Origin: Alphaproteobacteria bacterium | GTDB lineage: Bacteria; Pseudomonadota; Alphaproteobacteria; Sphingomonadales; Kordiimonadaceae | Direction of reading: 5' to 3' | Assembly: GCA_006226495.1 (NCBI GenBank) | Contig: SBGU01000031.1 | Coordinates: 18,193-82,192 of the forward strand | DNA: 64,000 nucleotides | Shown: positions 59,862-64,000 of the stretch, piece after piece | How the letters are laid out: each line of letters starts with the position of its first letter | Numbering within the stretch: the stretch's first letter is position 1 | Made by a program: the position numbers and the translations under genes | The notes under the pieces: model-generated | Told to the model about the DNA's origin: nothing | Databases searched by the model: none | What the model saw: only the letters and a program-made list of their open reading frames with translations

Positions 59862-60755
59862 ATGAAACTTCTGGAGACATACGAGGTCGGCAACACGCTT
59901 GGCGAAGGCATCCTTTGGGACGACCAGACCCAGGCCGCCTGGTGGACCGATATTGAAGAACGCAATCTGTACCGCCTTGACTGGCAAACCCGTGCCATCG
60001 AGGTGTTTGACACACCGGAACGCCTTGGCTCGTTTGGCCTGACGAATGTAGCCGGTTGCCTGGTCGCAGCCTTCGAAACCGGTTTTGCACTTTATTGGCC
60101 CACGGAAGAGCGTGTTGAGTGGTTCGAGCGCCCGGCGCGAACCACGCCCGGCATCCGCTTCAATGACGGTCGGGTCGACCGGCAGGGCCGCTTCTGGTCC
60201 GGCACCATGGTTGAAGGCAGTAACAGGACACTGAGTGCCGCCCTGTACCGGCTGGATACCGACGGCACGGTACAGTGTGTCGAAGACGGGGTGCGCATCT
60301 CCAACGGTCTGTGCTGGAGCCCGGATGGCGGCACCATGTATTTTGCCGACAGTCCGCGCCAGCATATCCATGCCTATGCCTATGACGGCAACACCGGCAC
60401 GGCAACCGCCAAACGCCTGTTCGCAACCTTGACCGGCGAAGCCTACCCGGACGGCGCCTGCATCGCAGCCGACGGCAGCATGTGGAGCGCGACCTGGAGC
60501 GCAGGTCATGTCGTGCAATATGCGCCTGACGGCAGCGTGGTCGCAAACCATGCCGTGCCCGCTGCCCAGCCCAGTTGCAGCGCCTTTGGCGGGCCGGACC
60601 TGAACCTGCTGTTCGTAACCTCTGCCCGGCAGGGGCTGGACGAGACCGCGCTGGCGGCAAGCCCCTTGTCCGGCAGCCTGTTTGTCTTTGACGCCGGTGT
60701 TTCCGGCTTGCCAGAACCGCGCTTCCCTGCAATAAATCATATAAATGTACAATAA
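59862..60755 (+). CDS. SMP-30/gluconolactonase family sugar lactonase
   Basis: 297 aa, cytoplasmic. The six-bladed propeller metal site is visible: LGEGILWDDQTQAAWWTDIEERNLYRLD (metal-binding Glu), FNDGRVDRQGRFWSGTM (Asn, Asp), SNGLCWSPDGGTMYFADSPRQHIHAYAYD (Asn, Asp) and PDGACIAADGSMWSATWS. It should hydrolyse galactono-1,4- or 1,5-lactone from the SDR step to galactonate. It is placed after the aldolase and 12 bp before the regulator gene. The last codons overlap the shared operator sequence at 60734. Confidence 0.9.
   Translation: MKLLETYEVGNTLGEGILWDDQTQAAWWTDIEERNLYRLDWQTRAIEVFDTPERLGSFGLTNVAGCLVAAFETGFALYWPTEERVEWFERPARTTPGIRFNDGRVDRQGRFWSGTMVEGSNRTLSAALYRLDTDGTVQCVEDGVRISNGLCWSPDGGTMYFADSPRQHIHAYAYDGNTGTATAKRLFATLTGEAYPDGACIAADGSMWSATWSAGHVVQYAPDGSVVANHAVPAAQPSCSAFGGPDLNLLFVTSARQGLDETALAASPLSGSLFVFDAGVSGLPEPRFPAINHINVQ
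60734..60746. promoter_or_regulatory. GntR-type operator candidate upstream of gntR
   Basis: AAATCATATAAAT, identical (reverse complement) to the site at 52915-52927. It lies 22 bp before the regulator's ATG, inside the end of the lactonase gene. This suggests autoregulation from an internal promoter. Confidence 0.6.
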
Positions 60756-60767
60756 AGGGACAGACAT

Positions 60768-61514
60768 ATGCGGCAAAGCCGGGGCCACAGGAACCTGACA
60801 TGGAACATCACCCATGACCTGGGTGTTTCGATCGTGGCGGGTGAATATTCGAGCGGCGCGGCCTTTCCGACCGAAGCGGAACTTTGCCTGAAATTCGGCG
60901 CCAGCCGCAGTGTGCTGCGGGAAGCCGTGAAGATGCTGACTGCCAAGGGCCTTCTGAGCGCGCGCCCGCGCCAGGGCACCCGCATCGAAAGCGAAGACAA
61001 CTGGAACCTCCTGGACCCGGATGTGCTGGGCTGGCTCTTGGAACGCAAATTTTCGCTGGCCCTGATCCGCGAATTCACCGAAACCCGGCGCGCGTTCGAG
61101 CCACAGGCGGCTTATCTCGCAACCCAGCGTGCCACGGACGTGGAAAAAGAAGGTATCCGACAGGCGCTCGCACGCATGAAAGCCGCCGAACATGGTGATG
61201 ATGACCCCCTGCAATCGGACATCGCCTTCCATGTCGCGATCCTGAAAGCCAGCGGCAACCGTTTTTTCAAACAGCTTGAAGACCTGATCGATTCCGCGCT
61301 TCGCTGCAGCATCCGCCTTACGAACCAGTTCAAGGGCGTGCGCCTTGCCAGCATTGCCGACCATGGCGCCGTATTGGAGGCCATTGAGGCCGGCGACCCC
61401 GATGCCGCACAGGTACGCATGACCAAGATGCTGGATGAAGCACTGGAGTTGATCACCGAAGCCGAAAATGGCAACAACCAGCGCCTTGCTGCCCGGCAGG
61501 CCGCGGCGAACTGA
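60768..61514 (+). CDS. GntR/FCD-family regulator of the galactan locus
   Basis: 248 aa. Residues 10-75 form the GntR winged helix: DLGVSIVAGEYSSGAAFPTEAELCLKFGASRSVLREAVKMLTAKGLLSARPRQGTRI. Residues about 95-235 are an FCD effector domain (IREFTETRRAFEPQAAYLATQRA ... SDIAFHVAILKASGNRFFKQLEDLI ... VRLASIADHGAVLEAIEAGDPDAAQVRMTKML), with the Asp/His metal-site pattern. FCD proteins often sense sugar acids such as galactonate (DgoR in E. coli). Being last in the operon with matching promoter sites, it probably represses or activates the whole locus in response to galactonate or KDGal. Confidence 0.9.
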   Translation: MRQSRGHRNLTWNITHDLGVSIVAGEYSSGAAFPTEAELCLKFGASRSVLREAVKMLTAKGLLSARPRQGTRIESEDNWNLLDPDVLGWLLERKFSLALIREFTETRRAFEPQAAYLATQRATDVEKEGIRQALARMKAAEHGDDDPLQSDIAFHVAILKASGNRFFKQLEDLIDSALRCSIRLTNQFKGVRLASIADHGAVLEAIEAGDPDAAQVRMTKMLDEALELITEAENGNNQRLAARQAAAN

Positions 61515-61534
61515 CCTGATGCCCTGTCGCCTGC

Positions 61535-62908
61535 CTAATGATGGTGACGCAGGAACTCGATGAAGGCGCTGCCATCCGTTGCCAGCATCCAGAACCCGAC
61601 ACCCAAAAGGGCAACACCAGCCAATTTGAACGCCACATCCGGCACACGGCCCCACAGGGGCATGGTGCCGCTGCGACCGGTAGCAAGAAGCCGCACGATA
61701 TCCGGCGCACCGAACAGCAGACCAGCCAGGCCTGCCAGCAAAACAGAGAGAAACAGCCCAAGGCGCCAGTGCAGGAGCGGCTCTGCCAATATGTCTGGCG
61801 CGGGGCTGGCCGCAACGGTGAAGCTGATGCTGTAATCGGCGCCTGCTGCGATTTGGCCAAAGGTTCGGGACGGTATGGCAAGGCCGTATCGGCCGCCCGG
61901 CACGAGGTCCATGGCAGGCTCCAGCAGGAACGCAAGGTCGTTGGCGTGTTCGCCATCGTCAATATAGGGGTGCAGCACGAACGGCACCGGGCCATCGGGG
62001 CCCGTCAGGCGAATTGCGTCGGCATCCAGCGCCGACAGCTCGACCCTGTGTCCGGTAATCAGGACAATCTTACCATAGGCTGCCGTGTACCGGCCGGTCG
62101 CCATCACCTCGCCCTGCCCCGGCGCACTGAAGACGATGGTCGGCCCCTGGCCGCCCTCCCGTTCCGCCCACAGCGCCTGCCACAAGGCGGCTGTGGCCCG
62201 CGCACAGGCCTCCAGCCCGCCCGGCGCTGAACCCATGTTGGCGGCACCCCAGCGGTACCTGTTGGCCAGATAGTCTCCGCCCAGGAAGGACAGCAGTTTC
62301 AGTTGCCGCTGCTGAACCTCGCCCCGCGCCATGACACGGTCCATCACCGGGCCCAAAGACACGGTGTTCAGTCGGTTTTCACCATAATATCCGGCGGCGG
62401 CATAAATACGGGCAAGGTCGGCATCCGGGCGGTAACGACCCCGCGCCTGTGTCAGGTAGCCATATACCAGGGGGCCGATGACGCCGTTTTCCATGTCATC
62501 CCGCCCGGCCTCGCCCACCTCCGCCGCATGCAGCTTGAAGCTGGCATCCAGAAGCCTGTCCTGCGCCACATGGGCCACGGCCCCAAGATAGAAGGCAAAC
62601 AGGTCATCGAAACCGGGTTCCGCCTGCCTGTCGTCCCGCTGTACATAGGCGCGGAGGTCGCTGATGAAGGCGGCATGCAATATGTCACCATGGGGCTTGA
62701 TGCCATGCCCCCAGTCCGGGAAGGCTTCGCCGGCCAGAAGCGCATCCCGGTGCGCGGCCAACCAGTCCCTGAACGCTGGCTCCTCGACCAATTGAAGGGC
62801 ACGGTCGGCAATATGATTGTGGGTGTTTTCATCCCACGCCTGCGCCGGCGCCTGAGCCCCCATGAGGCAACAGGCCAGTGCGAACAGTGTCCTGAGCCTC
62901 CGCACCAT
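61535..62908 (-). CDS. Zinc-dependent phospholipase C / S1-P1 nuclease-fold protein with C-terminal membrane helices
   Basis: 457 aa from ATG 62908. The signal peptide RTLFALACCLMGAQAPAQA is followed by a mature start WDENTHNHIADRALQL, like the N-terminal Trp and first His of zinc phospholipase C. FPDWGHGIKPHGDILHAAFIS and YLGAVAHVAQDRLLDASFKLHAAEVGE carry the other His/Asp/Glu metal-site residues. Residues 250-370 form a beta-rich domain, and the C-terminus has two or three membrane helices (GLFLSVLLAGLAGLLFGAPD, VAFKLAGVALLGVGFWMLA). It could be a membrane-tethered phospholipase or nuclease; the substrate is unknown. It overlaps none but lies 2 bp from the small membrane gene upstream. Confidence 0.65.
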   Translation of the reverse strand: MVRRLRTLFALACCLMGAQAPAQAWDENTHNHIADRALQLVEEPAFRDWLAAHRDALLAGEAFPDWGHGIKPHGDILHAAFISDLRAYVQRDDRQAEPGFDDLFAFYLGAVAHVAQDRLLDASFKLHAAEVGEAGRDDMENGVIGPLVYGYLTQARGRYRPDADLARIYAAAGYYGENRLNTVSLGPVMDRVMARGEVQQRQLKLLSFLGGDYLANRYRWGAANMGSAPGGLEACARATAALWQALWAEREGGQGPTIVFSAPGQGEVMATGRYTAAYGKIVLITGHRVELSALDADAIRLTGPDGPVPFVLHPYIDDGEHANDLAFLLEPAMDLVPGGRYGLAIPSRTFGQIAAGADYSISFTVAASPAPDILAEPLLHWRLGLFLSVLLAGLAGLLFGAPDIVRLLATGRSGTMPLWGRVPDVAFKLAGVALLGVGFWMLATDGSAFIEFLRHHH

Positions 62909-62910
62909 AC

Positions 62911-63117
62911 TCACCCCGTCACGGCATGGAAGATGGCCAGGAACGCAAAAAACATGGCCAGCAGGAAACAACCGCCCTGGAAAGCGAACAGCCCAACTGC
63001 ATGCAGTCCGACCATGGCCTCGCGTTGGCGCGCCACCATGCGGCGCACCAGTATCCCTGCCAGCAGCGATATCAGTGCCGCGAAGCCCGGCAGCCAGATC
63101 AGTTTCATCGGCACCAT
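62911..63117 (-). CDS. Small hypothetical membrane protein
   Basis: 68 aa from ATG 63117 (GAGGAGG 8 nt upstream; ATG 63123 is an alternative). Two hydrophobic helices (LIWLPGFAALISLLAGILV and GLFAFQGGCFLLAMFFAFLAIF) flank a short basic loop RRMVARQRE. No family recognised. It is sandwiched between the YjdF-like gene and the zinc phospholipase-like gene in one minus-strand operon, so it may be a partner of either. Confidence 0.6.
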   Translation of the reverse strand: MVPMKLIWLPGFAALISLLAGILVRRMVARQREAMVGLHAVGLFAFQGGCFLLAMFFAFLAIFHAVTG

Positions 63118-63145
63118 TTGCATCCCCTCCTCGGGTGCGGCGTGA

Positions 63146-63739
63146 TTATGGCCTCACTCCCATGGCCGCCAGTTGCCTGTCATGCACGCGGGCCAGCAAA
63201 AGCAAAGAACTGATGGCACCAATAAGCGCCAGAAACATGTCGGATTGTGTATCCCAGACATATCCTTGTGTGCCGAGGAAAGCATCCGCCCCCGCCCCCG
63301 ACGCCAGAGCGACCCACCATTCGATCAGTTCATAGAAAGCGCTGAAGGCAAGGCACACGGATACAATCAGGAAGTTACGCCAGGCAGCACCACTGACCAC
63401 CTGATTCCGGATCAGGATTTCGCGGGCCAGCAGCGCCGGCACAAAGCCCTGAAAGAAATGCCCAACCTTGTCGTAATTGTTGCGCGCGGCGCCAAACAGG
63501 TCGTCAAAAAACGGCACCTCGGCATAGGTATAATGCCCGCCCACCATAAGTACGAGACTGTGCAGCAGGATGAAAAAATACAGGACAGCGGTCAACGGAA
63601 ACCGGCGACAGGTTGCCGCCATCACCACAAAACCGATCATGGCCGGTACGGTCTCCAGAAACCAGGTGAACTGGTCCTTCGGGCCAACCCCTGACCAGAC
63701 CATCCCGACCAGGAACACAAGAACCCAGAGATATTTCAT
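63146..63739 (-). CDS. YjdF-like (DUF2238) inner-membrane protein
   Basis: 197 aa from ATG 63739, 7 nt after a GGGGGG run; the ATG 6 nt earlier is too close to that site. Six membrane segments. It contains the DUF2238 hallmarks HYTYAEVPFFDDLFGAARNNYDKVGHFFQGFVPALLAREILIR and FYELIEWWVA ... FLGTQGYVWDTQSDMFLALIGA, with conserved His, Asp and Glu in the membrane. The family, including E. coli YjdF, has no firmly established function. It is the first gene of a three-gene operon with the small membrane protein and the phospholipase-like protein. Confidence 0.85.
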   Translation of the reverse strand: MKYLWVLVFLVGMVWSGVGPKDQFTWFLETVPAMIGFVVMAATCRRFPLTAVLYFFILLHSLVLMVGGHYTYAEVPFFDDLFGAARNNYDKVGHFFQGFVPALLAREILIRNQVVSGAAWRNFLIVSVCLAFSAFYELIEWWVALASGAGADAFLGTQGYVWDTQSDMFLALIGAISSLLLLARVHDRQLAAMGVRP

Positions 63740-63802
63740 AAACATGCCCCCCAGAACGCAATGCGCGCATATCCTAGCAGCAGGTCCCTGCATCCAGAAG
63801 GC

Positions 63803-63829
63803 AAAAGACCCGCCGGAATGGCGGGTCTT
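63803..63829 (-). terminator. Terminator 2 of a gene to the right
   Basis: A perfect 10-bp stem, AAGACCCGCC (63805-63814) with GGCGGGTCTT (63820-63829), runs into T residues on the minus strand (63803-63806). It follows another terminator in tandem and lies upstream of the YjdF-like gene. Confidence 0.75.
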
Positions 63830-63868
63830 CCCTTCCCTCGTGGGGATCTCATGGGCAGCGCCTGAAGC

Positions 63869-63900
63869 AAAAAGGACCAGGGGTTTCCCTGGTCCTTTTT
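63869..63900. terminator. Terminator 1, bidirectional, strong
   Basis: AAAAAGGACCAGGG (63869-63882) pairs with CCCTGGTCCTTTTT (63887-63900), giving U runs in both directions. As nothing on the plus strand reaches it, it probably ends a minus-strand transcript coming from beyond the right edge. Confidence 0.85.
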
Positions 63901-64000
63901 GAGGCTTGCGCCATTCGCTGGTTTTGGTGGCTGGCTTTACCGTTACGGGCTTTGCCCTTCACGTTGTCTCCAACATATTGCACAGCAATATGTTTCCGCC

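Noticed and set aside
59175..61655. An 826-codon open frame on the minus strand across dgoA, lactonase and gntR
   Set aside because: Three well-supported genes occupy the plus strand; the minus frame has no domain.
63905..64000. Lys/Arg-rich open stretch on the minus strand at the right edge
   Set aside because: The frame runs through a strong terminator hairpin and no family is recognised; the real gene end could not be set.

Overview
The window looks like a chromosomal segment of a GC-rich (roughly 60%) Gram-negative heterotroph, most likely an alphaproteobacterium that degrades plant polysaccharides (Caulobacterales, Kordiimonadales, Sphingomonadales or Rhodospirillales type). The reasons are three SusC-independent TonB receptors of the caulobacter/xanthomonad kind, a De Ley-Doudoroff galactose route, a PreTA-type pyrimidine pathway with a RutR-like box, and the general codon and gene style. 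This placement is inference; there is no rRNA or other phylogenetic marker here. No tRNA, rRNA, insertion sequence, prophage or CRISPR array was seen.

Layout. (1) 1-9.8 kb is a pectin/sugar-acid locus: the start of a PL1 pectate lyase; a divergent operon of a 2-keto-4-pentenoate hydratase-like enzyme, a TRAP transporter (P, Q, M) and a DUF6807 lipoprotein; and an opposing TonB receptor plus GH43 enzyme. All three promoters carry copies of a 14-bp CCGG-centred operator. (2) 10.2-11.7 kb holds a small membrane protein and a CPBP protease. (3) 11.7-20.1 kb is a beta-glucoside-type locus on the minus strand: LacI regulator, TonB receptor, flavin-dependent (tryptophan) halogenase-like protein, GH3 beta-glucosidase. 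(4) 20.2-28.5 kb is a reductive pyrimidine catabolism operon: preT, preA, mmsA, beta-ureidopropionase, NCS1 permease, dihydropyrimidinase, headed by a near-perfect RutR box. (5) 28.8-38.4 kb is mixed: an RTX/cadherin protein, two tandem sulfotransferase-like proteins, two serine hydrolases, a small secreted ubiquitin-like protein behind a Fur-like box, and a LytTR regulator with a periplasmic partner. (6) 38.6-48.8 kb holds HscC plus a J-domain/RDD fusion, an orphan protein behind paired palindromes, a hybrid histidine kinase with a divergent periplasmic binding protein, and LysR / carbonic anhydrase / SulP. (7) 48.8-61.5 kb is a galactan-to-pyruvate locus: GH53 endo-galactanase, TonB receptor, GH2 beta-galactosidase lipoprotein, SDR dehydrogenase, IlvD/Edd dehydratase, KDGal kinase, KDPGal aldolase, SMP-30 lactonase and a GntR/FCD regulator. 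(8) 61.5-64 kb holds a zinc phospholipase C/nuclease-fold membrane protein, a small membrane protein and a YjdF-like protein, then tandem terminators belonging to something to the right.

How the genes work together. Regions 1 and 7 together describe use of pectin: the backbone by pectate lyase and uptake of acidic products, and the galactan side chains by GH53, TonB uptake, GH2 and oxidative galactose catabolism to pyruvate and glyceraldehyde-3-phosphate. A 13-base sequence shared by the GntR promoter and the galactan receptor promoter, with a close copy in front of the dehydratase, suggests that the GntR protein controls the whole galactan locus. The observations most worth following are the Fur-box-linked secreted ubiquitin-like protein, the repeated TGTTGCA-NN-TGCAACA palindrome, the J-domain/RDD fusion, and the operator sets that tie each catabolic locus together.
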